Origin: Opisthorchis felineus
Taxonomy: Eukaryota; Platyhelminthes; Trematoda; Opisthorchiida; Opisthorchiidae
Direction of reading: 5' to 3'
Assembly: GCA_004794785.1 (NCBI GenBank)
Contig: SJOL01010064.1
Location: forward strand, 8,007 to 72,006
Length of the DNA stretch: 64,000 bases
A program made the position numbers and the translations under genes. Position 1 is the first letter of the stretch; each line of letters opens with the position of its first letter. Shown here one piece after another: positions 12,701 to 23,500 of this stretch. The notes beneath the pieces are model-generated. The model was not told where the DNA came from. It was given only the letters and a program-made list of their open reading frames with translations, and made no database searches.

Positions 12701-13882
12701 TCGTTTGTTTTCCCATCTTCGGATTTTTTTAATGAAAATGAACTCTGTGGCTTACGGCGGTGAATTGTCAGTGTCCGCACTGGGATTGCTATCTGTGATG
12801 GTGTTCACCGTGACACTGTACGATATTATGTCCCTCCAGTCTTATTCATTCAAATCTGGCACAGCTACGGCTGCACGCGCAAAGCTTGCACCACCGTAAC
12901 CCGAGTGAAACGTATGATAGCGATGCCGTAGATAAGCATTTTTGGGTCTGTATTTAGCATCATAGCGATAGGAGCTTCCCACTTGTCATGACCAGTTTTG
13001 ACACCTGAGGGCAGGCAACTGTGTGCCATGTAAGCCGACACGAGCTGTCTGTTGATAATACTATTCTTCCGGAGACTTTGGAAGTCACACTACAAATCCG
13101 TACACGATGTTCAGATAATGGCGTTACTAGAAGGTGGAGCAAATGAATTGTGCGCCTGGAACAGTTAGCAACAGGGTGAATCAACATTACTGATATATGG
13201 TTTTGAAAATGTGCCTATTATGGCTTGTTGGAAGAATCCTGCCTTTCGCACAAATCGTCTTCTCCAAGACGCACTGGTAGTTCATGATTTGTCTTGAGTA
13301 CGCAGCGGCTTACTCTTAAGTGTACATTCTTGGACTGTGAGCAGTGTATGCTCCAACGAGGTTTGATCTTTTCCGCCCTTCGGTTTTGTGGTTTGTCCGG
13401 TTCAGAGGACGTCGACCATTCCGTGTAATACAGCTACTTGGGCAACCATGGACTGTCTATTCTGAGGTAAGTTGATTTTATTGCGTTTAGTTCATCTATC
13501 ATTCGTAACTCTTTAGATAACTGGAGAAATTCATGTAGGTTCTTTACGTAGCACGTCACGTGCGCATATGCCAAGACTAAAACTGTGGTTGTCTCTCAAT
13601 TGCTTTCCCCAATTCTGCTTAACCAACAGTTCCAAACACCCCCGGGGGTCCGGACTGGGAGCGGAACCTTATCAGGGTACCAATTCTGCAGACGATGATG
13701 TTGATGAAGAGGAAGAGGGCGAGGAACCTGGCCTGGATAGCTGGAGCGCTGCTGTAAACTATCAGACGAACCTTCTAAGTCAGTCAAGCTCGACGTCTTC
13801 CGTGCTTGAACCGAACAGGAGACGACGCATTCGTCAAGACACTTATTTCTCAGATGAAGAGGAGCTGGATGAAGATGTGTGA
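3632..13882 (+). CDS. ZCRB1: Zinc finger CCHC and RRM protein 1 (U11/U12 31K), five exons
   Basis: ZCRB1 is a component of the U11/U12 di-snRNP, which recognises minor (U12-type) introns in the nucleus. The joined exons 3632-3744, 5716-5827, 7119-7226, 8370-8461 and 13630-13882 give 226 codons including the stop (225 aa; vertebrate ZCRB1 is about 217), with every exon phase matching. In order: an N-terminal RRM with RNP2 VYISNL and RNP1 [11 protein letters not shown], the conserved block [14 protein letters not shown], one CCHC knuckle ([14 protein letters not shown], split by intron 3), a Lys-rich stretch, an acidic region, and the conserved C-terminal TYFSDEEEL. The start ATG is the family start ([13 protein letters not shown]). 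Introns are 1971, 1291, 1143 and 5168 bp. All look U2-type; intron 2 is GC-AG. No AATAAA is seen within about 250 bp after the stop. Confidence 0.96.
3745..5715 (+). other. ZCRB1 intron 1
   Basis: 1971 bp, gtaaac...ccag. It contains a 178-codon plus-strand open frame (5060-5596) that resembles no family I recognise; I see no repeat-family match in it. Confidence 0.7.
5716..5827 (+). CDS. ZCRB1: ZCRB1 exon 2 (RRM RNP1)
   Basis: The acceptor tcttccag is followed by a G that completes the Arg codon from exon 1. The exon encodes [17 protein letters not shown] onward and ends in phase 0 at AAG|gcaagt, a GC donor with an otherwise ideal consensus. Confidence 0.95.
6210..6484 (+). mobile_element. 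Hammerhead-associated short repeat (family A), copy 1, head-to-head
   Basis: Lies in ZCRB1 intron 2. The left part (about 6233-6290) is the reverse complement of the family head and tail segments (GGTTGCTGAAAACT...). The right part (about 6290-6471) is in plus orientation and includes CAGCAACCTTGTGAG, GAGGCGGCCT, GAGAGATTCAG and CAAATGAGTGTATTT. It is flanked by a 13-bp near-perfect duplication, AGTAATCACTGAT at 6210-6222 and AGTAATTACTGAT at 6472-6484. The structure fits target-primed integration with twin priming. Confidence 0.75.
6655..6975. repeat. SINE family B, inverted pair
   Basis: 6660-6745 is in minus orientation (GAAGCACAGCACAGCTC...ATCATCAGTAGTGC). 6790-6975 is in plus orientation, with a B-box-like CCAGGTTTGAAACTC, then GATTCCCAATAAGCATGAAACAGCTG and GCTTCTCGGCTTTTC. 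The same body recurs at 57400-57490 (plus) and 58440-58600 (minus). The head resembles a tRNA-derived promoter. Confidence 0.55.
7119..7226 (+). CDS. ZCRB1: ZCRB1 exon 3 (end of RRM, first half of zinc knuckle)
   Basis: Exactly 36 codons, from LFGRTLKAS to RCYECG. The upstream sequence is gcagtag: using the first AG would put an in-frame TAG at the junction, so the second AG (7117-7118) must be used to keep the frame. The donor is gtgagt. Confidence 0.95.
7227..8369 (+). other. ZCRB1 intron 3, nothing else recognised
   Basis: 1143 bp, gtgagt...tacag. I see no transposon-coding similarity or other feature in it. Confidence 0.6.
8370..8461 (+). CDS. ZCRB1: ZCRB1 exon 4 (second half of zinc knuckle, Lys-rich)
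   Basis: After ctctacag the frame reads EFGHLSYKC, completing C-x2-C-x4-H-x4-C, then a basic stretch (KKRKDRKK). It ends in phase 2 at GA|gtaagc. Confidence 0.95.
8655..8800 (+). repeat. SINE family B-like copy in ZCRB1 intron 4
   Basis: A B-box-like GTGGGTTCAAATC is followed by CACGACTGGTAAGTTCCAAC and GATGAAGCAGCTG, a diverged match to the family B body order (CTGCTGAT...CCAA...GATGAAACAGCTG). Confidence 0.35.
9640..9765 (+). repeat. SINE family B copy, diverged
   Basis: TGTGCGTTCGAAGCCCC resembles a B box and is followed by GTGCACTGCTGATTATTGCTAACAGG, the family body signature also seen at 58780-58800. A minus-orientation scrap (TCATCCTTGTTGGAAATCGTC) lies at 9465-9490. Confidence 0.45.
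11440..11900 (+). pseudogene. Non-LTR retrotransposon RT fragment
   Basis: A plus-strand frame contains [18 protein letters not shown] followed by VFVKVRR, the conserved segment after the catalytic palm of LINE reverse transcriptases (KYLGV..., then W-S-H). The frame breaks at about 11750 and continues degenerately. No YADD box is visible here. It lies inside ZCRB1 intron 4. Confidence 0.7.
11961..12140 (+). mobile_element. tRNA-derived SINE (family C), diverged copy
   Basis: GGATGGCTCTGTGGTTAAGG (A-box region) and GTGGTTCACACTCAACC (mutated B box) precede a body that matches the minus copy at 29616-29802, including CTTGGGCGACCTGGCGGTAT, TTAGGCACTG-like sequence and GTTACAGCTAG. About 180 bp. 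Confidence 0.75.
12463..12670. mobile_element. Family A repeat, copy 2, head-to-head, with hammerhead-like motif
   Basis: 12463-12540 is in minus orientation: CTGATGA (complement of 12525-12531), a GCCCC-AATAA-GGAGG hairpin, a degenerate GAGACCGGTC, then GGGCTGTCGAAGAGTT and CAGCAACCCTGTGAGTAG. 12595-12660 is in plus orientation (AACAAGAGATTCAG, CAAATGAGCGCA). It lies in ZCRB1 intron 4. Confidence 0.7.
13630..13882 (+). CDS. ZCRB1: ZCRB1 exon 5 (acidic tail and stop)
   Basis: The acceptor ttaaccaacag is followed by a T that completes an Asp codon with exon 4. The exon encodes an acidic run ([12 protein letters not shown]), a Ser-rich stretch, then [17 protein letters not shown] and the TGA at 13880-13882. 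The C-terminal motif matches the family. Confidence 0.95.
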
Positions 13883-14442
13883 TCACGTACACTCGTTTAG
13901 AGACGGATACGAGCACTTTGGACACAGGTCTGTATGCCATCTTTCTTTCTGGGCATCCTGCCAAGCTGCGAAGCAGATACCTTTGTACATATATGCACCT
14001 CCCATATACTCATTTGTACATTTGACTCCTCATGTTCTCTGGTGTGCATTTTGTGCATTATACAAATGTTTCTTTGGGACTCTGTAGAAACTTGTTAAGA
14101 GTGGACGGTATTGCTCTTGTCTAGTTGGAACATCCGATGAGCAGTGTGGAGGTCCACTGAATGCAATCTGACACCCTCGTTTGACACAGTTAGATCATGT
14201 GCTTCACATGTTGGGCTCCTGTTCACTTTGCAACACTGCATCCAGCATCGCACCAATTGAAGCGTTCCAGAGGAGGTCAGGCAATGACCTGGCAGCGAAC
14301 CACAATAGTCTTATCCGGCAAAGTAAGCGGCATTCTGAACCCATTACCTTTTACTAACGTTATTTACACTTAGCTGGTGCATGCGAGAGCTATCAGTGCG
14401 CAGTCGTCTCTATCGTCATTGGGCGAGGGATTTCTGCAGCCG
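13883..14442. other. Convergent intergenic region
   Basis: Separates the ZCRB1 stop from the end of the minus-strand small gene. I see no canonical poly(A) signal for ZCRB1 in the first 250 bp and no other feature. Confidence 0.5.
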
Positions 14443-14743
14443 CTACCACTGTACCTTGGTGCATGACCTATGGCTGATGCACTGAACTGCACTACAAAGC
14501 GGGTAGATGTTTGAAATTCCTGTACCTGAAAAAATGTAAAATTTCAAACTTACCCAGCTGAGCTCTAATGTGCCTTTCAATTTCCACCACCTGCAGCATT
14601 TCTGATTCTTGCCTCCGTGTTATCGATATGTTCATGTTGGTGTATGCTAGGGATGACATCGTCTTGGTGGGAACTAACTCCGGGTGTACAATATCGTGCA
14701 GACTTGGTAAAGACCAATCTTCCTGATTTAAAAAGGTCGTCAT
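14443..14743 (-). CDS. Small two-exon gene model, unknown function
   Basis: From ATG at 14743-14741 an open frame of 63 codons (starts MTTFLNQEDWSL; contains RRQESEMLQVVEIERHIRAQ, a likely amphipathic helix) reaches a strong donor, G|gtaagttt, at 14553. A 28-bp pyrimidine-ended intron (14526-14553, ...cattttttcag) follows, then an 83-base second exon ending in TAG at 14443-14445. Joined, it is 91 codons with the frame kept. Introns this short are known in trematodes. An alternative donor, AAG|gtacag, near 14452 would extend the gene. I do not recognise the protein. Confidence 0.45.
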
Positions 14744-14844
14744 AGAATTCCAATGAAGTTGTTAAATAGAAGAAGGCTTCAAAGTGGGCATCGCGATAAA
14801 ATAACCGAAAATTACTATGGTAGAATGGTTAGATACGCATTTCA

Positions 14845-14926
14845 ATGGGAAAGTTTTTTGGTGTCTCCAGTACCAGGCAGTCGTTCTGTTCTTTTCCCCA
14901 GCCGGACTATCTAGACACAATATGGG
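14845..14926 (+). CDS. Possible first exon, divergent to the 14743 gene
   Basis: From ATG at 14845 a frame reads MGKFFGVSSTRQ...DYLDTIWG up to a strong donor, GGG|gtaagttag, near 14926. A pyrimidine-rich ttcttttccccag inside it could instead be the acceptor of a 25-base micro-exon. Only about 100 bp separate this ATG from the start of the minus-strand small gene. Confidence 0.25.
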
Positions 14927-14929
14927 GTA

Positions 14930-16500
14930 AGTTAGATGCCAAAGTCCATATGGTTCTTCTTCTTTCGTTTTCCTTCTTGTCTTTCAATTTGGACCCGAAT
15001 GTCTCAGAAGGGTACGCCGGGGCGTTCATCAGGGCGTCTTCCTAAGCAGGGGACCTGATCAAGGGAGTTGGTGGGGTTCGGTTGACATCTTTTGGTTCAA
15101 TGCACTGCATCCACGGAGGGTAGCGTTGCTCATCCGAATGGTCAGCATGTCGATACCATCAAGCGCATAGGATGTCAGTCCGTAAGGAAAGAGGATTAAA
15201 CGAGTTATGTTGATGAATATATTCAACACGAAGAGGCCCCAAAATGGTAACTAACAGAACCTGTGCGTCATAAACACGTCCTTTCAGTGAGAGACATGTC
15301 ACGAGAATCGCCACAGGTAAAATTACCTGTAAACAGTCCCGACCATTGTCACTCGAGGCGTAATGTTGTCCGTGATATTTCCATGTGGTGATATTCGGCT
15401 TACAAAATATACGGAGCTTTCGGTGAATTCAAGCTTATCTTCAGCGACGGAGACCGTAGTTGGCGTCTTCATCCAATTCTGATCATTTCCATGGCGAGAA
15501 AATTTCTTAACGGTTGGCTTTCGATGCCAGGGTGTTGATGGCGTTTTGTATCGGGTGCTGCTGGGTTCCTGTATAAGATACAGCCATAGTGATAGCCAAA
15601 GGCATAGTCATGACTTTGGACCCAACTTCCAGGTAGCAGTGCAGCGCAATTTCAACAGGGCAGGCTTCATAGTGTCATCTGCCACGAAGTTGAACCAGTA
15701 GAGGAAAATCGAACACTATCGAACATTAGCTTGTATATGAGGCGCACTACCCTGCACCCGCCTGATACCGACGATTTAATATGAGACTGACAATTCTTGC
15801 CACATTTATTGATCGTCTTTGTCCCCCTCCTCCCGTCGACAAAAAACTTTTTCTTGCATACGAGACAGTGCTGACCGTTTTTCCACGCACTCCTGAAAAA
15901 TAGGCTCCTGTGAGGTACAGATCAGTTTGTTGCATCCCCTGATGTTGCAGAATCTAGTCAGTTTCGGTGTATTCCGAACAGTTTCCTATTTCTGGATGAT
16001 TTCCCTGATTCCTGTCCTCAAGTGGCAGACATCCTGTATCTTTGAAGGCTTCCACTGGCTCATGCAGACAAATTGTGTTCCAGGTTCGCTTGTAGCACAT
16101 GCGGTGGGGCAAATCCTCACTAATCTTGCTTTTTATGTGGTCGATTACAAAGTCGAGCAGAATTTGTCAAAACTTCTGCTTTAAGGGCGAGAGTCCCAGA
16201 GGACCCTAATCCGTCCGCAGAACAACAAAAATGCACTTTGTACGCACGTATACCGACGGTATGTTTGAAAATTCATCCCGTAGTCGGTGCGAAGGAGCAC
16301 AGTCATAATGAGTATGCGTCCTATTTACTCCGGAACAAAGAATTTGCCGTCCAAATACATGGCGATTTTTTGTGTGTTCAGGGAGTATGTGTTAGATCGA
16401 CGCCCTTGAAGCATCTTGGGGATTTATATTTGTCCATTATAGGAGGTGTCATTTCTCCGTCCTCTATATTTCTGCACAGTAACGGGTTTACTCGATCTTT
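14930..16500. other. No recognisable feature
   Basis: No repeat family or coding similarity that I can support; only short unremarkable frames (for example 16238-16549). Confidence 0.4.
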
Positions 16501-16503
16501 GGG

Positions 16504-16933
16504 CTACCTCATGCTCTCTTTCAAAGTCGTACGAGGTAAAGAAGAATAGTACAGCGTGGTTTCATAAGGAATAAATACATCCTTTTTGTCATAGTTGTTT
16601 ATTACCGTTGAGATCGTTCTTACAAATTCAAGATTTTTTATTGCACGTCCTGTCGTTCCCACGTATCCGAATACAAAGTTCACTATCGACATGGATAGTA
16701 ATCACGCATTTTACCTGTTCAAATTGTGCCTCTTCTCTCATCGAAACTACCCGTTTCGTGCCTGAAATGTTGCAATGTGGCTTTCTTGCAAACAAAACAA
16801 TGACAAGAATCTCACCATGAATCTCTCTAATCTTTTGAAACCGTTGAAAAGTGCTATGGTTGATCCCTCGAGACCTTTGGTCATTTTGGATGTGGGGTTT
16901 ATTCGTTGGTACGCTGCTGAAGCAGTTCCTCAC
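16504..16933 (-). pseudogene. Penelope-like element remnant (GIY-YIG region)
   Basis: Minus-strand frames with one shift read a linker like that between RT and endonuclease in Penelope elements (VIVLFARKP), then FGYVGTTGRAIKN, which matches the YIG...GxTxR part of a GIY-YIG nuclease. No RT palm is visible. The assignment rests on these short motifs. Confidence 0.4.
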
Positions 16934-19900
16934 AAGCTATATCGTTCTCAGTAGTTTAGACAGCTGTCCGCTGAACCCTGAGTGACTTCTAGGTAAGTCA
17001 ACCATAATAGAACATCTGCCTTCTGGACGACCTGCAAACGCTTCTTTATCCTATCAGTAAGTCGAAACGCTTGACATAAAACTGACCGACTGACGGCTGA
17101 AATTGATTTTATTTGGTTCACAATTTACTCTCCAACTGATTCGTCGAACAAGGCTGTTTTCTAAACTAAACATGCATCACCTGCTCCCAAACCACACTCC
17201 AAATACACTACCGTCGTCACTACATACCCAGACAGCTAACAAGAATAAATGTGATGACCTTCAACGGTGGAACACTTCACGAGCCTTTGGGCTTCAAGCG
17301 GTGTCTAATAGTACAGTGACTTGATTCTGTCTGAGCATGTGAAGCTGTCCGAACAATTGACTGATGAAATCCTGCAACTTACTTGCCCGGGTCCGCCCAT
17401 CCTTCACAGCTGCGTTCATCTTAGCATGAACACGAAATCAGGTAGCACTGGTGAAAATGTTTGGTCTAACTGCGAGACGCGGTTCAGTTATTTGGCTATT
17501 TTATTCGCACCGAGTGTGGTTGGTTTGTCGTAAACGTTTGTGCTACCGACCGTTTTTCAGGCGTTTCTAAAACGGTTTGTTGGTTATTCCCTCACCCGCT
17601 AGATCATTTTGGTGCTGTTAAACAGAGAAGTCATTTATTAGTGGGGCAAAGTTTGGATTCGATCCAGAAGATATCGTTTAAAAGGTATGGTCAACAAACT
17701 GCGTATTTATCGCTGGGCTGCGTTTCCTTCTTGGTACAAAAGCTTGTTCAAGCTAAGTGAGTAGGTTACCATAGAAACAATTAGTAAGATCTCTTTCGGC
17801 GAACACATTAGATCGGTATCAAGTGTTCGCTCAACGTTCTTGTTGGTTAGTGTGAGTGGCTTGTGCGGGCTCGCAATAATGCTTTGCCATATGGATCCCT
17901 ATATTTTCGTAATCCTAAATCGATTTCTAGATAAGACGTAAAACGTATTTCCTGGTATATCAGCCTCCGCTGATGAGTCATTTTTCAGCCGGTTTGAGGA
18001 ACTGATTCTGCAACCGGAAAGATGCGAGAGGCCTTTAGCTGCTCATTTATAGTTGATTTACATAATGCGCTATTTCCTTCGTGTCTCGACGGGTTTTGCA
18101 TCTTTTCCTAGCCTCAGTTTCACTTGAGTCCAACTTGCGCTGGCGGACCAAATATGATAGGCATATTCGTGGCGCGTATGAAGAGGTGGTTAATGTTATC
18201 AGCATAAAAAGAGTAACGGAATGACACTCGGAAGCGAAAGCCCAATCCGTGGATGTGGTGTGGTTTCGTTTGAAAGCTTCGTGATAACTTGACGATGGAC
18301 AATATCGAAAAGTGTTTGTGGCTGACCTATTATCCATTTGTCGCAAAATGCCTACTAGCATGTGCAAAATCCCTACTTCCTAAAAAACCACTTCAGGAAT
18401 AATCCAACAATCAAGACACGTAATTGAAAGGAGGATGAACAGTCCTTTTCAGTATCTTTACAATACTGCCTATGGAAAATACCTAACAGCGCTTCGTTTG
18501 CTTTCATCCCTTATAACTTGTATTTTGAGACTGGAATCCTACTTACTAGTTCATCCATCCGGGATAAGTCAGATTTCGGGGACGCACTTCATCCGTCCAG
18601 CGAACGGGTTATTTTACCGCTTTTTTCGCAGAAACTTCGTCTGACATACTGAGAATTCACAGTGGTTTATTAACCACTGGTGATCGCCACATTCTTCAGC
18701 CGAGCGGCTCTCCACTAAGTCATTCTCGTTAGGCAACTTGTTTCTTGCAGTCTGTCATATTGATAGCTGCCCTCCCTAGTACAAAATTTAGATTTCATCT
18801 TTAAGTGAACTAGTTCAGCAGTGATGTTGATCATTGTCGTAATTAAATTTTAACTGCATTCCTACCGCTTACAACACTAATGGAAGGATGCAGACCTTTA
18901 AAAGTTACTGTTTCTTCTCAGTTCATAAGTTGCAGAGTCCTAAGAATTTATCTTTTCGGCCCAGTGTTGGAAGACCATCTCGAAGAGACAACCGGACGAG
19001 AGATATTGAGGTGCTTAACCCAATGTGAAATACCCCCGGGCGAGCAATGAAGCACGCGATCCTGTAAGCCACCGCTTTTTTGAGGGTCGAGATACCATAT
19101 GCTGGATTTACAACGAAAGGTTGATTACCCGGAAATTCGAATATCTCAAAAAGCCTTCCTCATCTTCATATCTATCTGTGTGTGCCTCAAGGAAGTTCAC
19201 GACTATGAACGTACACACTATCTGTTTCGGCGGTGACCGGTATATTTGCCTTTGTTTGCTAAAGGTCAGTTATCAAAAGTAGCATGTGTTCAGCGCAGCT
19301 CCGAATTTCGCTAAATCTCGCGAGAAATTGGAATTAACAAAGCATAACAAGGGAAACGAATTCGCACGGGAAAAACACGAATTTGGAAATCCCATAATTG
19401 TATATTGTTCAAACAAAGAACAATTGTTGCATAACCGACGCATTTCATAAACTTCAGCTGCGGCACGTGAAAAGCAGAGTGAAGTAAATCAAATGGGACC
19501 AGAATGTAACGTGATCAGCCCATGAAAACAAGTTATTCTCAGAGTTCTTTCTGAACGCGTAGTAAGGGTTTGAATCGAGCAGTTGGTACTGTAGCAAGGA
19601 ACTTCAGTCTGTGGGCGGCTGTTTTGTATTAGGATCTACAGTGAGGAGCAAAGTCCAAATGTCTTTTTTGACTAGGTGCCTTGTGATCGATGATTTTACT
19701 TCGGACTCGTTCCAGGTTAACTCCCGACCTAAGACTTTCACCATGTCCTGTGGTCGAACTTCAGTGATTCAATGATCTTTCAGACTGTACTAGCTGGATA
19801 TCAGTTCCTCAAGGATTAACCTTGCCAGTAAGTTCAAAGGGGAGCAGCCCGACGAGGAGCAGCGAGTCTCCGTGCTGCGAGAAATCATGTAACGAAGTGG

Positions 19901-19940
19901 CCTGGGCGTATTCTCTGGTAGAAGTGTGAAGACAGTAAGG
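16934..19940. other. No recognisable feature
   Basis: No transposon similarity, RNA gene or convincing exon seen. A CTGATGA at 17970-17976 has no GAAA partner. Confidence 0.4.
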
Positions 19941-19986
19941 TGTTTCCTTCAGTCAACCAGCTTGTCCTTATTTATGGAAGCAGTGA

Positions 19987-20505
19987 GTTGGAAGAGGTCG
20001 GCCCCAAAATCCTCTCGCGGTTGACCGTGACCGTCGGTTCATTGCTCAACACGATCGGAATACTTTTAACATTAAAGAGCCTGATGCTGCTCAGAAGGCA
20101 TATGATGTGCGCAGCCGCATTAGGAATCGGACAGATCTGTCTTACTCCACGCTCCCTGGGGTCAGGCCAGCCTCCTGCTGCCAAGGGGTTCAGACTATGG
20201 AGTCATTTGCTCTTGGAAAGGTCCCCCAAGAAAACCCTAACAACCACTGCCTTTCGGTTCAGACTTTGGAGTCAGATGCTAGGGTAAAGATTCTTGAACA
20301 AAACCATACATCCTACCACTGCCTTATGGGCCAGTTTCGTGAGTCAGAGGCTCAGGGTGGGTTACCTCAACCAAACCCCCTTCTTCGGTCTGGACAAACG
20401 GGAAGTATCATTCGCCCTTGCGGCACTTCGTTAGTCGGCCCTCACCCACATCCTCCCCACCCATCGAACGACGCACTGCGGTCAATCCAGCTGCCAGTCC
20501 ACTAA
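19987..20505 (+). other. 172-codon open frame with 23/24-codon repeats, unknown
   Basis: After an in-frame TGA at 19984 the frame is open to 20505. The first part is rich in charged residues (DAAQKAYDVRSRIRNRTDL). The second holds about three imperfect units (VQT-ES pattern) spaced 69 and 72 bases apart, ending Pro-rich. A good acceptor (tttccttcag) at about 19950 opens a different frame (LVLIYGSSELEEVG), so the boundary is uncertain. It could be an exon or a translated minisatellite; I do not recognise the protein. Confidence 0.3.
20188..20400 (+). repeat. Degenerate 69-72 bp tandem repeat
   Basis: Units start near 20188, 20257 and about 20328. They share GTTCAGACT-TGGAGTCA, a CC-CAA-AAAACC segment and CCACTGCCTT. 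The GAGTCA anchors at 20200, 20269 and 20341 give periods of 69 and 72, both multiples of three. Confidence 0.65.
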
Positions 20506-20519
20506 CCACTCCTTCTTTT

Positions 20520-23500
20520 CGCCCAACAAACTAAACCAAAATATTTACTAAACAGCGTTTGATGTCATACTCTCTGTAAAATTGTACAACAGTCATCTCT
20601 TACTGAAACCTCGCTTTCCCTCTGTCGGTGTATGATGTGTCTCCGAAATAAGCATACAAGACCCCACTTCGATCGTGCACCTCAAGCCGCTTAGGACGAG
20701 CTCGGATGTTCCAGTTTAAATGAAGATCATCCAGCACTGTACGAGTTCATCTGAAAATGTGTTGTTTTGACTTCTGTTAGTTCTGCCAGTATATGTATCC
20801 GAGTAGTCGCAGTGATTTGAAAAAACTCAATGAATGATGACCATAGGTTGACTTTAAAAACCGAAAATAGGCGATAAAGATAAACACTAAACACATCTGA
20901 GTAATTTATGACATCTACTGGGTGTCAGTGCTTTCCGATAGTGATCAGGTTTTGATCATGTTCTGATTATAATCCGTGACCTGAATACCTGGCATAAATG
21001 AATGAGACGGAGCAGGGTGTGAAGTCGTCTGTGCATTGTGTCCCGTGTGGATGTGTATATGGGTTATTCTCTCCTTCAGTGCCAACCAGATAACGGAAAT
21101 ATGTTCTCCGTTATGCCTTGGAGGCCTTGGCTAATTTCAAAAGACTGCGTATATACGTTGTTTGCGTGAATGGAAGCCTCATTGAAGCACACGAGTATCT
21201 TCACCGCTACGTGATCACTATCTGCTACGAGATAAAGAGCAGTATCTGAGACTTTTGGAGCAGTTGGTGGTTTTCGCGGAGCATATCTCGCTTGTATTTT
21301 TCTGAACTGTGATTCCTGCTCCAAACTGTTGGAATGTTCGGCGTGTATATATTGTCGGGTAATTCGAGCACTAAATCGTGCACGTGCAACCGTGTGTTGT
21401 TCTTTAGGAATCAAATATCGTAGGTTAAAAGACCTCACCAGATATTATAACGGTTGAGTTTTTACGGAGAGGTCCCAATGTGCATGTGCGACACAGCAGA
21501 AGAACAGAAGGTTGGTGAGCACTTAAAGCATTGTTCTGTTCGTCGGAACCTATTCCATTCATAGGTGATTGAACAATACAGTTAAGATGTCCATTGTCAA
21601 AAACTCACCGCAAATCTTACGCATGCCATTCAAATGGTTCAGCGTCAAAAGTTGCAAAAGAAAGAATCAATACACATAAACCTTACTTCTTGATGACTAG
21701 ACTGAGTTTTACTGCTCGTGGTTATCGAAATTATGTCCTTTTGAATAAGATATTTTCTCCAATTAATAGCCACCGTGCACCGACTCTGGTAAGAATCTCA
21801 ATGACGCACGACAGCGTTTGTCCCTAAGATAGGCATATATTGGCAGTAAGTATCCATTGAGGAGGCCATATAAAACACAGCCGAAAAGAAATTCGTAACC
21901 CCGGTATAACCTTTTAACTCACCTCCACTGGTTGACAGACGCACAAGGGACAACAAACCTTCTGATGAGATAACTCAGAAAGCTTACCCACAAGGTCCTG
22001 CGGCCACCTTATCTTCTGTGGGAATGATTAGCCTTAATTACTCTCCAAAAATAAGATAAAGTACCTTACATGAAGATTAGCAGAACATTTGTATGATGAT
22101 TTGAAACCATACCTGCTCGGATACTCTATCAAGCCTCGGCTCTGCAGAGCAGCTGCAACACTGTGGAGTCAGCAAACGTATACAGTAGTATCCTCGTACG
22201 AGCACCCTCCCAGAGGGCAATACTCTCTACGAAGGAGATGATTTTAGTGAATCGAAAAACTTATACAGTAGGATGCTCCTACTTTAATGAAACTACCACC
22301 TTTCAGAATTGAACAGAAATTACCCGTAAGAAGCATTCACCCATCAATATGAGCTTCTTGTTGACCATCCACCGAAATTACGCGAGAGGCTATCTCTTAT
22401 CTACAACCATCCATGCAAAACTGCGCAGATTAAAGCTTATAGGTGTCACTGATGAAAAATAGTCAACCAAACCGTGCTGAGTGACGCAAGGCAACATCTG
22501 TTTTGCTACCAGTCATACACTCAGGCATAAATGCATAGAGAAACAGAGGCCTCGAGAGTTGACGAGTGAAAACGACCAGGAGAAGCTTATTTGAATCGGC
22601 TGAGTGTGGCATTGTTGTTTTGAACATTGTACTACGGATGGAGTGATTTCTTCGCTTTTCCCTGTTTCGTGTAGATACGAAAGCGTGTTTACCTCTCAGC
22701 GCAACCTGACTCTGGTATGAGCTCCGTGGGAACCTTGCATCATTTTGCAGAAAGTGCGCACTGGAGGCTATTATGCGTTCCATCAGCAGGGCTCCTCGAA
22801 TCTTGGACGGCTCATAAACCGGACACATGTGTGAGCGGAATGAGACCTTGTAAACCTGCTTCAGCTGACTATCATTCCTTACCCAGTGTCATACGTATGT
22901 TTGCGGGAATGGGTTCGATTATCGCAACACCTGTTAGCTGGGTGCGTGATCTGCATAGATCATTGCTCATATGGTTAAAAGCGCCTTCACCTTTCAGTAC
23001 CGGTGACTGACTGGTGGGTTATTCAAATAGCCCGACTGGTTAATAGACCACTCATTAAAACACTCAGTGAAGCGATCGGGCGATTCACTCAAGCCTTGAG
23101 TAAAGTCCCTTCCGTGACATCATACAACAGAATGTTTGGAACGAAGGTCGCTTCACGGTTCAGTTGAGCCGATATCAAAATGCTTTTCCTCCGTGAGCTA
23201 TTGCGTAGGATGCATGGGACCTGATTGCCTAGCACACAAACTTTCGGAAGTCATTCTGTGGTACGCCATGAACAGCTATTATGTAGCACAAGTAATAAGG
23301 TTCTTTATTTGTTTTCGAAGAGTCATCCTGGGTAGGATTCTTCATGCGGTAACCTTGACAAGAACTAAAACCAGCGATCCTCAAGATCTTGACATTTTGA
23401 AGAGCCACTTTCCTTTAAACCAAGGTCATTCGTGCGCCTCATTGAACCCCTCCAAACCGAGTTATTGTAGCTTTATTGAGCTTCCAGTTTAGTGCCAGGC

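Noticed and set aside
13596..13964. 122-codon minus frame
   Set aside because: Antisense to ZCRB1 exon 5.
17970..17976. CTGATGA as a hammerhead core
   Set aside because: No GAAA partner after a plausible stem II. The same applies near 35200 and 41873.
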